64,000 nt of DNA. It comes from Vitis vinifera. Its lineage: Eukaryota; Streptophyta; Magnoliopsida; Vitales; Vitaceae. The notes beneath the pieces were generated by a model. It saw nothing but the letters and a program-made list of their open reading frames with translations. It was not told where the DNA came from and did no database searches. The position numbers were made by a program, and so were the translations under genes. Shown piece after piece: positions 1 through 12,900 of the stretch. Position 1 is the first letter of the stretch. Every line of letters starts with the position of its first letter. The stretch is from NCBI RefSeq assembly GCF_030704535.1, contig NC_081818.1, forward strand, positions 24,095,001-24,159,000. Direction: 5' to 3'.

Positions 1-267
1 GTAGTAGTCGTCTCTGCAACCTTCGACATCTTTCACGAAAAACCTGATTTCTTGGGAATTAAGGCAGATCGCAAAACAAAAAACCAGTAGCAATGAAGGC
101 TGGCAAAAGAACACGTGAAATACTCTGTTTTGCCTTCAGAAAATAGAGCAAAACAAAGTAGAGAAAGAAAATGTAAATAAAAAAAAATCCAGCTATGAAG
201 GCTAGAAAAAATGGCAATGAAGGCCAGAATGATGCCCAGGTTTTAAAAACTTATTGCTCTGATACCA
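1..267 (-). mobile_element. Internal 5' end of a minus-strand LTR retrotransposon, with primer-binding site
   Basis: Read on the minus strand, positions 267-256 give TGGTATCAGAGC, the standard primer-binding site for initiator tRNA-Met in plant LTR retrotransposons. It abuts an LTR end at 268. The rest of this stretch would be the untranslated leader, and it runs off the left edge of the window. It has no open frame I recognise. It lies in the intron upstream of the first visible alpha-amylase exon. Confidence 0.6.
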
Positions 268-509
268 TGACACGAAATATGGGATGAAAAATAATAAGTT
301 CTATTTATTAGATTAACTATACACACAATTTATATAGAAGATTACAAGAGAAGAAATATGAAACAAGAGACATAATAGGAAACTAACTTATTCCTAAATC
401 AGAAAACTATCTAACTGAATTCCTCAATTTAAGGGATTTAAAAATAATTCTCCTATTCTATTTACAACTCAATTACAACCTATTTACAACTCGACAATAT
501 GCTCTAACG
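268..509 (-). repeat. 5' LTR of the minus-strand (copia-type) element
   Basis: This is an AT-rich block of about 240 bp next to the primer-binding site. On the minus strand it ends in CA directly before TGGTATCAGAGC, and it starts near 509 with a slightly degraded TG-type terminus (CGTTAGAGC). The exact outer end is uncertain because the second LTR lies outside the window. Confidence 0.5.
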
Positions 510-945
510 AGGCCTCTGTATTTCAGCTTACTTTGGGGAAAAGAACTTATTGAACTTCATTTTTCTAACTTTGGCTTGACATAGGGGGTGATTTCTAAAT
601 TTCAAGGTGGAGGTTGATCCAACAGTGTTAAGAGGCACCTTTGTAATCCAAGAAGCTATGTGAATATGGATTTTGCCTTGGTTGACAGCATCAGGGAGAT
701 TCTTACACATCACTTGTAAACAATAATTCAACCAGACCATGGGTGAAGGGAACATTGTATAGATAAGAAGCTGAATAAGCCTTGCATTGACTCAAATTTG
801 ATCATGTAAAAACAAACTCTGGAGGATCTAGGGTGTATGGTTATTGTGTTTGGATATTTTACTCTTGGTTTTCACATATACAAACACACACACACAGAGG
901 CATAGTTTTATCTGAATTTATAATTTTATTTACTCATGTACCCAG
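510..945 (+). other. Amylase intron sequence
   Basis: No exon or convincing open frame is visible. A short (CA)n run lies near 883-896. The stretch ends with a pyrimidine-poor acceptor, CCCAG, at 941-945. Confidence 0.4.
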
Positions 946-3900
946 ATGCTCATCGACAAAGGATAATTAACTGGATCAATGCCACAGATGGTACTTCATC
1001 AGCTTTTGATGTCACAACAAAGGTACTTTCTGGTTTTGCATCTGGAATGCCTTTGGTACCCATATACACACACACACACACAAATAAGGAACATGGAGCT
1101 TTTAATTCTAAGGATGTAAAGTTCTCCACATGTCCTAGTTGCTAACCTTTTTATTTGCCAGTAAACAAGCAGAAACCTTGACTTTTGAAGGGGCTTTAGT
1201 CTCTATATGAACTTAGATGGACTGATCTGAATTTCAGAGTGCATGATATATATTGTGGGCCCAACATGGTATTAGAGCCTCATTTGGCGTAAGGTCAAGT
1301 GTTCAAACCTCACCAGCGCATGTTTATTTCCCCAATTGATTAAGCTTACACATAAGCCCAAAAATGGAGGCTCTATATGAAGGAGGGTGTTGGAGAACAT
1401 GATATGCATTATGGGACCAAATTCTATAAGCATAAACTTTTAGGATTTAGGCCCACAATATATATCATGTACTCTAACACTAAAGATAGAAGGACATAGC
1501 AGAAAAAGTGAATGTAAAAACAGACCTAGGAGGTGAGAGCTCATCAATCTTCTAGAGTTTAGAGCTATTAAATTGTAATGGAAGTTAAAATTCTAATTAT
1601 CTAATAAGGAATGGTATGGTATTAAGAATATAAAGGGAATCCCTAGACCTTGAAATCAAATAAAGAATGAGGAACTGAGTTCAGAGTTGTTATTGTTAAT
1701 CACCCCACCCTTATATTAAATGTAAGAAAGAAAGTAGTGGAAAACTTGAGCAATAGCTTTCCAAGATTGATGGTGTGACCACTTGACAATGATGTTAGCA
1801 TCCCATTCATTAGAATGAGAACCATAGATATTCCTAATACTCCTATACCATAAAAAGTTATTCCTTTATGAAGAAAGCATTGTGAGAACCAGGAAGATTG
1901 CGATAATTTTTCTATCAAAAGTGCCTTTTTTTTATTAGCATTTTGACGTAAATTTGTAGAGATACATATCAATTATTTCCATATATCAAGGTAAGTATAT
2001 CTAACAAGTTGAAAATTCTCCAATGGTCCCCGAAATCCTAAAGAACACATTTCAAGCGAGGCTTTCCGAGTAGGACTGATTGAAGTCAACTTATGTAGGT
2101 GATAACCTTCTAGGATAAGCATTCTTCTTATATACCATCTACCCCAATGCAATACAAATTGTGTCTTGCAAGCTCTAGTCAAAACTATGTTACCAATTCC
2201 CAAGCTCCTGCCACTCTTTTGCTTACATACTTACCTCATTAATTAGATGATCTTTCCTCCTCAGCTTCATTTCATAAAAAATGAATATATAAATAAATAA
2301 AAATATAATCTCTCTAAACTTGTCAATCCTAAATGCTAAGGATTCTGAACATTAAAAGATAATACACTGTTATATTTCTCAAACTTATGGAATTAAGGAA
2401 GACAATATTGCCTAAATACAAATTGACTATTTCCCAACCATCTACTCTATGTGAAATCAAACTAATCCAACCTAATTATACACCCAAGATGGTGAATTTA
2501 GTGCTTGTCAAATTTTAAATAATTCTAGAAACTTAATGCAAATATAAAACTTGAATGCAATTACAATAAATTAAAAGGAAAGAAGTAAGATAGAGATAGA
2601 GAAGAATGCAAACGTGGATCTATAGTGATTCAACAAGGGCCTACATTCACTCTCTCTAGCTTCTTCCCAGACTTGAGGCTTTTCGACTAATCCAAAAACT
2701 TCCTCAACCAAAGCTCTTCAAGTGTTGTAATTGAGGTTCCAATAGACCTTTACAACCTTCTAAGTGTTCTCTCAAATAGTTAAAAACACTCAAAGCAATA
2801 TAACAAATATATTTTAAAGAGTACAAAACCTAGCTTGGAATTGAATACAAGTAATAATGGTAGCTAGGCTCAAAGATGCACGGTCAGTTGTGGGTTCAAC
2901 TGTGTACAGTTGTACCCAGTTTAGTTGTGTAGAGCTATACGTACAACTATGTACAGCTGTGCATACAATTGTGTACAACTGGTTGTGCAATGGTCGATTA
3001 GTTGTGATTTATTTTGTATAGTTGACTATCCTAAATAGCCTTTTGTACCCTATATGAATACCCTTGCGATATATGAGAATAATCATTCAGTAATTTATCA
3101 AGTTGGTATCAAAGTGAAAGTAGAGAATTTCCGTTGCTGCCTAGTCAACACTTTTTTTTTTTTTTTTTTTCATCTTCTTCATTACCACATAATGTCTACA
3201 AAAACATATGTGAATATTTCTGATAGCAAAAAGTCATCTATGGTGACCATTCATGAGACTGCCTCTCCAACAATTTCTATTAAGTTGGATGGTGCTAATC
3301 ATTGTGTTTGGTGTCAAAATTTGGAGATGTATATTGTTGGTGGAAGATAGAAGGGATATATCACAAGAAAGAAGGTTGCACCTGTAGAGGATAATCCAAA
3401 CCATGATGAATGGGAGGCCAAAAATGCTCTAGTCAAGTATTGACTTCCATGATTGATCACCTGATGTCACACTTTGTGCAATGTGGAATGACTAAGGAGG
3501 TTTAGGATGCAGTCAAGAGGAGCTATTTTGATGTCTCTGACTCTTCTCAAGAATATGCATTGATGAAGAAATGCTTTCAATCATGCCATGGTGGTTGCCC
3601 TCGTGCAGAATACTACAATAAGTTAAACTTGATATTCATGGAGATTGATTATTGAAGGCCCAATGTGATGGGGGAAAGCCTTTTAAAGTTTATTCAAGGA
3701 GGAAAGGGAAGGCCTAAGTAAACTTCAAGTAGGATTAATATTAATTAGAATTGAATTAGGATTGGTATTTGTTAGAGTCTAATTAGGATTAGCTAGTTGA
3801 GTTATAATATAATTAGAATTTGAGTTATGATAGATTATTAGAGTCTTAGTAGACTTTGGATGTTATAATTAGAATTAGAATCATAATAGGTTATTAGAGC

Positions 3901-6900
3901 CCTAGTAGACTTTAGATTTCTTAGAGAAGCCTATAAATAGGCTAATCAATGTAAATCAAAGAAATGAATTGATATTAATAATATTGTATTTTCTTTCATT
4001 GTAAGATTGCAACCCTCAATGGTGAGACTCTATTGATTTTCTTTTAGGTGAGACTCCTAAAAGGCCTTAGTGAAACTCTAAGATTTTCCATCTTTTCTTC
4101 ATTGTTTATTTTTTCTCTTTATTTCTTATCTTATAATTTTCTCTACCATAAAATTTATTTCTTGTTCCTTTCCTTACGCCCTAAAAATAAAACCTTAGTC
4201 CGCCTACCCTTGAGTGTAGGCGACCATCCTAGGGTTGTCCTACATCAATTTTTGTATTAGAGCCAAAGTTCTTGGCAGTTCCAAAAAAAAATCTAGCAAT
4301 CAAGATGCCACTACAATACGCTTGGAGGAAATTTCAGCCACACAATAATCCCATCAAGATGTTATAATACAACTAAATAGCAAACTTGATGCGATCATGA
4401 AGTTATTAAACAAGAGTCAAGAAAAACAACCAATTGAAGAGGAGATTGCAATTCATCAATTTAGACAATCGCCAAGTCAATCACGCGAAGAACAAGACAA
4501 TTTTATGATGGGGAATCAAAGAAGGGTCAAACTTTTTGAGCTAGATGATGATGTGACAAAAAAGTTACGTCTTGAAGTTACTGAATTTTATGGAAAACTA
4601 AATCCAACAGTTTTTCTTGATTGGATTATGTCAATGGAAGATTACTTTGATTGGTATGCAATGCCCAAAAATAGAAAAGTTCATTTTGTGAAGGCAAAGC
4701 TAAAAGGAGCAGCATGTCTATGGTGGCATAATATTGAGAATCAAGTTCATAGAACTAGCCAACCACCTATTAACACATGGGACGAGATGAAGTTGAAAAT
4801 GAAGGAGCACTTTCTCCCAACGGATTATGAACAACTTATGTATACAAAATTGTTTTCCTTTAAACAAGGTACCAAGTCCGTTGAAGAATATACAGAAGAA
4901 TTCCATGAATTGAGCATTCGAAATCAAGTGTAGGAAAGTAATGCTCAACTTGCAACCCGCTACAAAGCTGGACTTCGAATGGAGATTCAACTTGAGATGA
5001 TAACTGCACACACTTGTACCATAGATGATGTTTATCAACTAGTCCTCAAAATAGAAGGAGGCCTCAAATTTCGGGTGTCCAGGTCTAAGTTCACAAATTG
5101 GGAGCACTTTCTCCAACAGGACAACAAACAAACCTTTAAGCACATTAAGCTTTAGAACTTCTAACCATGCGAATGGTGGGGGCAACACTCAACAAACTTT
5201 GAATGTGGCACATAAGAATGGCAACAAGGGTAAAACTTCAATGAGTATTGAAGATAGAAAAGTAGACGTGACTCCTTTATGCTTTAAGTGTGGTGGGCAT
5301 GACCATTATGCTGTTGTGTGCCCGACCAAAAGTTTACACTTTTGTGTTGAAGAACCAAAATTTGAATTGGAGAGTTACCCAAAGGAAGAACAGACCTACA
5401 ATGAAGATGAAGTTAGTGAAGAATGTGACTACTATGATGGTATGACGGAAGGACATAGTCTTGTAGTACGACTTTTATTAGTTGTCCCAAAGGTAAAAGG
5501 AAAAGAAGATTGGCGACGTACTAGCATTTTCCAGACACGTATTTCTTGCCAAGGGAGATTATGCACCATGATCATTGATGGAGGTAGTAGTTTGAACATA
5601 GCTTCGCAAGAACTTGTTGAGAAGCTAAACCTTAAAACAGAGAGACATCCAAATCCATTCAGAGTAGCATGGGTTAATGACACCTCTATCCCCATAAGTT
5701 TTCGCTACTTAGTAACATTCCTTTTTGGTAAGGACTTTGAAAAGTCTATATGGTGTGAGGTCTTACTCATAAAAGTAAGTCATATTTTACTTGGAAGACC
5801 TTGGCTCTTTGATAGAAGAGTTCAACATGACGACTATGAAAATACATATGCTCTCATACACAACAAACATAAGAAGATCCTTCGTCCAATGAAAGTAGTC
5901 CCTCCAATTAAGAAGTTAGAGGAGGCACAACCAAAAAAGGTACTTACTATGTGTCAATTTGAAAATGAGAGCAAGGAAACTAAAGTTATTTTTGCTTTAA
6001 TGGCTCGGGAAGTGGAAGAATTTAAAGAGCAAGATAAGGAATATCCAAAAAACGTACGTAAAATCCTTGATGACTTTTCTGACTTGTGGCCTACAGAGTT
6101 TCCTAATCAACTCCCTCCTATGTGTGGTGTACAACATACCATTGATTTGATTCCCGGTGCATCATTACCAAATTTACCAGCCTACAGAATGAATCCAACA
6201 AAGCATGTGGAATTGAAAAGGTAAGTTGATGAATTACTTACTAAAGGCTTTATTTGTGAAAGCCTAAGTCCTTGTGGAGTTCTTACCCTACTAACTCCAA
6301 AGAAGGATGGATCATGGAGGATGTGTGGGGATAATCATGGAATCAATTAAATCACAATCAAGTATCAGTTTCCAATTCCAAGACTTAATGACATGCTAGA
6401 TATGATGGTTAGATCAGTAATCTTCTCAAAGATTAATTTAAGAAGTGGATATCATCAAATACATATTAGACTAGGGGATGAATGGAAGACATATTTCAAA
6501 ACTAAGGATGGATTGTATGAGTGGTTAGTCATGCCGTTTGGACTAATCAATGCTCCAAGTACCTTTATGCGGGTTATGATGCAGGTATTGAAACCTTTTA
6601 TTGGACGGTTTGTTGTTGTCTATTTTGATGATATTCTTATCTATAGTCGATCTTGTGAAGATCATGAGGAACACTTGAAGCAAGTAATGCGCACTCTTAG
6701 GGCTGAAAATTTTACATTAATTTGAAAAAATGTATTTTCATGAGCCCTAGTGTTGTATTTCTAGGCTTTGTTGTGTCTTCTAAAGGTGTTGAAATAGATC
6801 CGGAGAAGATCAAAGCTATTATTGATTGGCCAGTACCAACAAATATCCATGAGGTGCGAAACTTCCATGGAATGGCTACATTCTATCGACGATTTATTCA

Positions 6901-9900
6901 AAATTTCAGCTCTATTATGGTCCCAATCACTAAATGCATGAAACCTGGCTTATTTATTTGGACCAAGGCGACCAACAAGGCATTTGAAGAAATCAAATCC
7001 AATATGGTGAACCCTCCTATCCTATGTCTACCAAACTTTGAGAAAGTATTTGAGGTGGCTTGTAATGCTTCCCATGTGGGAATTGGAGCAGTTCTTAGCC
7101 AAGAGGGACATTCTGTGACTTTCTTTAGTGAAAAGCTCAATGGGGCAAAGAAAAAATACTCCACATATGATCTTGAATTCAATGCGGTGGTGCAAGCAAT
7201 TAGGCATTGGCAACATTATCTTAGTTACAAGGAATTTGTTTTGTATTCTGATCATGAAGCCTTGCGATATCTTAATTCTCAAAAGAAGCTTAACTCTCGA
7301 CATGTAAAATGGAGTAGTTTTCTTCAACTATTTACCTTCAATTTAAAGCATTATGTAGGAATTGAAAATAAAGTAGTTGATGCCCTTAGTAGGAAGACCC
7401 TTCTCTTCGTAAACATGTCGGCCACTACAATTGGATTTGAAGAATTAATGCATTGCTATGACAATGATGCTGATTTTGGAGATGTTTATTCCTCTCGTTT
7501 GAGTGGTTCAAAAGCAACACACACGTATTGAATTCCAGATTTTAGAAGGGTACTTGTTTTATAAAAATCGTTTATGCTTACCAAGGACTTCCCTACATGA
7601 TCATGTCATATGGAAACTTCATGGTGGCGGAATAGGTGGACTGGATGAGATAAGACCATTGCTTTGGTGGAAGATTGCTTCTTTCGGCCTAGCTTAAAGA
7701 AGGATGTTTGGAAGGTTATCAAACAATGTCGAGCATGTCAAGTAGGAAAAGGTTCAAAGCAAAATACAGGGTTATATACACCATTAGCAATTCCATCCAA
7801 ACCTTAGGAAGGCTTGAGCATGGATTTTGTACTTGGATTACCAAGGACACAACGGGGCTTTGATTCTATATTTGTTGTGGTTGACAGATTTTCCAAAATG
7901 ACATATTTTATTCCATGTAGGAAGGCTTCAGATCTTTCTTATGTTGCTATCTTGTTCTTTACAGAAGTAGTTCGATTGCATGGATTACTACAATCCATTG
8001 TTTCTGATCATGATGTCAAGTTCATGAGCTATTTTTGGAAAACCTTGTGGGCCAAACTAGGTACTCAATTAAAATTTTCAAGTTCTTTTCATCCTCAAAT
8101 TGATGAGCAAACAGAAGTTGTTAATCGCAGCCTTGGTAATCTTTTGAGATGCATTGTGAGAGATTAGTTGAGAAATTGGGACAATGTCTTACCATAAGCC
8201 GAGTTTGCTTTCAACAGCTCCACTAATCGTACTATTGGGTACTCATTTTTTGAAGTGGCATACAGGCTGAAACCTAAGTAACTTGTTGATCTTATAACAT
8301 TACCTACTTCTGTCCACACTAGCCAAGATGGTGATGCATTTGCATGTTATATACGAGATATATATAAAAAGGTACGAGAAAAAATCAAAATCAACAATGA
8401 GAATTATAAAGAGGCAGTAGATGCACATCGAAGATATATTTAGTTTCAAGAAGGTGATCTAGTGATGGTTCATCTACGTCCAGAAAGATTTCATCCGAGC
8501 ACATATCAAAAGCTTCAAGCTAAGAAAATGGGTCCATTTCGGGTACTAAAGTGGTTGGGTGAGAATGCTTATTTGTTAGAGCTTCCTTTAGACTTGCATT
8601 TTAGTCCAATATTTAATGTGGAAGATTTGTGTATTTACCATGGCCATCACAACAATGTAAGTGAAGAGTTGGATTTTCAATTACCACCTACTCTTAGCCC
8701 ACATTCTGAGATCGAGTATGTTCTTGATGATCAACTTATGTCTACTCAACAAGGTGGATACCACAAATTTTTGGTGAAATGGCAAGGCAAACCACATTCT
8801 AAAAATACATGGATTATGACAACGGATTTTCAGAAGCTTAACCCCGATCTCTATGAATTGTATCAAACATCTAACTCGTCGAAGCTGAGTTTTTTCAAGC
8901 CGAGGGGAATTGATGGGGGAAAACCTTTTAAAGTTTATTCAAGGAGAAAAAGGAAGACCTAAGTAAACTTTAAGTAGGATTAATATTAATTAGAATTGAA
9001 TTAGGATTGGTATTTGTTGGAGTCTAATTAAGATTAACTAGTTGAGTTATAATATAATTAGAATTTGAGTCATGATAGGTTGTTAGAGTCCTAGTAGACT
9101 TTGAATGTTATAATTAGAATTAGAATCATAATAGGTTATTAGAGTCCTAGTAGACTTTAGATTCTTAGAGAAGCCTATAAATAGGCTAATCAATGCAAAT
9201 CAAAGGGATGAATTGATATTAATAATATTGTATTTTATTTCATTGCAAGGTTGCAACCCTCAATGGTGAGACTCCATTGATTTTCTTCTAGGTGAGACTC
9301 CTAGAAGGCCTTAGTGAGACTCTAAGGTTTTCCATATTTTCTTCATTGTTCCTTCTTTCTTTCTATTTCTTATCTTATAATTTTCTCTACCATAAAATTC
9401 ATCCTTGTTCCTCTCTTTACACCCAAAAAATAAAACCCTAATCCATCTATCCTTGAGTGTAGGCAACCATCCTAGGGTTGTCCTACATCACAATGATATG
9501 ACGTGTGTAGTTGATATTGAGAAACAAAGAAAGTGTACTGCTAAAGATTGGGTTTACATATTTCTTATAGGGCTTGATCATAATTTGGATCAAGTTAGTG
9601 GTCGTGTTTTGGCCACCTTTCCTTTACCAAGTCTAGAGAAAGCCTATTCACTAGTCTATTGTGGAGCACAAAGGCAAGTCACCATGGGAACAAAAGATCA
9701 CTCTGAGACTTCCGCAATGGTTGTCCATAAGAATAACACACAACCAACACCTTTTACTCTTACTGACTCTTATTCTTGCTCCTGCACTCACTATAATAGC
9801 ACCAAACATATAGTAGATGTTTGTTGGAAGAAACATGGCTATCTAGAGTGGTACAAGCTTAAACAAGCTGAAAGGAAGAATAAGAAAGCAGCTTCAGTTG

Positions 9901-12900
9901 CTATGCTATTCCTCCAGCATCTGCTAGTCAGGTTTCTCAATTATCTTCTCAAGAAGGTAATTATAGTTTGGTCCTTATTTCTATTGCCTCTAACACTTGA
10001 GTTATTGATTCAGGGGGCCACTAATCATATGACTAGTCATTCTTCCCTATTTAACCCTCTAATGTCCTCACCTGTTAAGTCTGTTCAAGTTGCTAATGGC
10101 ACTCCTATGCCAATTTCAGGAGACAGGAATGTCTCACTTTCCCTCACACTCTCCATGTCCTTTGTTTTACTTGCGCCTAGTCTCTCTAATAGTCTTGTTT
10201 CTATTAGCAAAATTACGAAATATCTTAATTGTTCTGTAACCTTCCATTCTACTCATTGTGTGCTTTAAGACAATCTTACAAAGAGGATGATTGATACAGG
10301 TAAGGAAAGAGGAGGTTTTTACTAATTGGAGGGGTTAAGGGAGTTACAAGTTGAATCTAATCGTGTTTTTCAAGTGGCAAGAGAGACGTCTGATAGAGAA
10401 AAGATTCTTTTATGGCATTGCCGATTAGGTCACCTATCTTTTGCTTATTTGGAACATTTATTTCCTCAATTGTTTTGAAATATTTCATTTGTGGTTTAAG
10501 GTGTGAACAATGCATTTATGCAAAAAATATCGAATGCCTTTCAAAGTAAGTCTCAAGAAAAGTCTGATTCCTTTTACCCGTGTTTTTACTGATGTTTGGG
10601 GTCCTTTTTCTAGTCCTTCTGTCATAAATACTTTGTGTCTTTTATTGATGATTGTACTAAGGTGAGTGGGTTTACTTGCTTAAGTCTAATAATAATGTTC
10701 TATATGCTATTCCTCAATTTTCCAAAATGATTATCACACAATTTAATCCTCAGGTTAAAGTTTTTCACTTTGATAATGTTCGTGAGTTTGTAAATCCATC
10801 ACTTACTGATTTATTCAAAGAAAATGGAATCCTCCACTAGACAATGTGTACATACACACCACAACAGAATGACAAAGCAGAACATAAAAACTGCCACATT
10901 CTAAAGGTGGCTCGAGCTTTATACTTTACTATGCATGTTCCAAAACATTTTTAGGCTGAGACTGTCATGACTATTCTCTTTCTCATCAACCGAATGCTAG
11001 TTCATGCCATTAATTATCAAACTTCTTTGTGAATGTTATCACGATTTCACTCTATTCCTTCTGCTTTGAATCTTTGTCCTAAAGTTTTTTGTTGTATTTG
11101 TTGTGTTCAAATGCACTCCCATCAAAGGGATAAGCTTGATCCTCGTTCTCTTAAATGTGTCTTTCTTAGTTACTCTAATTTCCAAAAGGGTTGTAAATGC
11201 TTTCATCGTCCTACAAGCAAATACCATGTCATAGATGTTTAATTCTATGAAGATGAGTCTTATTTTTCTGGGAATGTGTCTCTGGTTCCTCTTAAAGGAT
11301 TTATTAGTAGTAAAGAAGATGAAAGGTTATGGTTAGAAAAGAAACGGTTATGGATTTCAGGTCAGGGTGAGGATTCAATTGATTTGGGAAAGGGATAGTC
11401 TTTTGATACTGTCAACCCTATAGCAAATAAGTTTGCATTTGAGGAAAGAAGGGATGAAAGACCAGCCAGATTATTTCAACAAGTTTATATGAGAAAGAAC
11501 AAAGATGCTACTGTCATACCCCCTCTAAGCTCCAATACTCCTCTTGATGATACTACCATACCATTGGATGACTATTTTGAGACTAATCATGAGGTACATG
11601 TTCCTTCACCTTTAACTTCCGAAACTGCTACCTTGAATCCACACAATGATGAACAAGGTAGGCGATATTCTCTTCGTGATCGTAAAGAACCTGATAGGTT
11701 AGGTTTCTCAAAATCATCCTCTAATGTTGTCTATCTCACTTCTGATTTTGTCTCTTATCATTGCCTATCTAAGACTCACTTTGCTTTTACTCTTCAGTTA
11801 TCCTTTATGCCTATTCCCAGTCATTTTTAGGAAGCCCTTGAAGATCCTAAGTGGAAGTCTGTTATGGTAGAAGAAATGAAGGCTCTTCAGAAGAACTTTT
11901 CTTGGGAGATGGTCGAGCTCCCTTAGGAAAAGAAAACAGTGGGATGTAAGTGGGTGTTTTTAGTAAAGTGTAAGTCAGATGGGACAACTTACAAGTACAA
12001 ACTAGTTTCCAAGGGATACACTCAGACTTATGGAATTGACTATCAAGAGACCTTTGCTCTTGTGGCTAAAATGAACACTATTAGAGTCATAATCTCTCTT
12101 GCGGTCAATCTAGACTGGCCATTGAGACAATTTGATGTCAAAATGCTTTTCTTCATTGTGATATATTAGAGGGGGTGTACATGGACCCCTTTTTGGGGTT
12201 TTCACCAAAAGGGGGTAAGGTATGCAAACTAAAAAAGGCTTTGTATGGATTGAAGTAATCGCCAAGGACATGGTTTGACAGGTTGAGCTACTCAATGAAG
12301 GAGTATGGTTTTAAACAAGTGATGACAAATCACACTCTATTCTATAAGAGAGATGGTGATGACATTACTTTGCTTATTGTTTACGTTGATGACATGATTG
12401 TTACAAATAGTAACTCTACAAAAATAGAGAAGCTTTGGAGCTATTTGGCCAAGGAATTTGAAATGAAGGGCTTGGGTGCTTTAAAATACTTCGTAGGTAT
12501 TGAGGTGTTTTGGTCCAAGCAAGGACTCTTCCTCTCACAACGGAAGTATACATTAGATCTCTTGGTTGAAACTGGTAACTCTGTTTGCGAACTTGTAGAT
12601 ACTTCCATTAAGATAAATCATGGCTTGTCCATCTACCTTGTTCAGATTCCAACGAACAAAGAAAGATATTAGAGACTAGTGAGAAAATTAATCCATCTAA
12701 TTCACACTAGGCATGACTTGTCATATGCAATTAGTGTTGTAAGTCAATTCATGCATAATCCAAGTGATTGATACATGAATGTAGTAAATCGTATCCTGAC
12801 CTATCTGAAGTCCTTTCCAAGCAAAGGTCTTATGTTCTCCAAACACAAACATCTAGATATTAAGGGTTACACAGACTCTGACTTTGCTGGATCCAGATTG

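Larger units (their letters stand above)
3666..9490 (+). mobile_element. Ty3/gypsy chromovirus retrotransposon nested in the copia gag
   Basis: LTRs at 3666-4247 and 8911-9490 begin TGATGGGGGAAA and end CCTACATCA. The 5-bp target duplication CAATG is intact at 3661-3665 and 9491-9495. The domain order is gag, CCHC knuckle, protease, RT, RNase H, integrase, chromodomain, which places it among the chromoviruses. The primer-binding site after the 5' LTR is a degraded TTGTATTAGAGCC (4252-4264) and the purine tract is GCCGAGGGGAAT (8899-8910). I count about 45 differences between the LTRs by eye, or 7-8%. Stops and frameshifts make it non-autonomous. Confidence 0.93.

Noticed and set aside
1237..1479. 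Cassandra-type TRIM (with 5S rRNA in the LTR)
   Set aside because: I find no 5S rRNA box sequence in the terminal repeats.
3666..9490. An integrated plant virus (pararetrovirus)
   Set aside because: It has LTRs, a target duplication, an integrase and a chromodomain, and no movement or coat protein frame. It is a gypsy retrotransposon.
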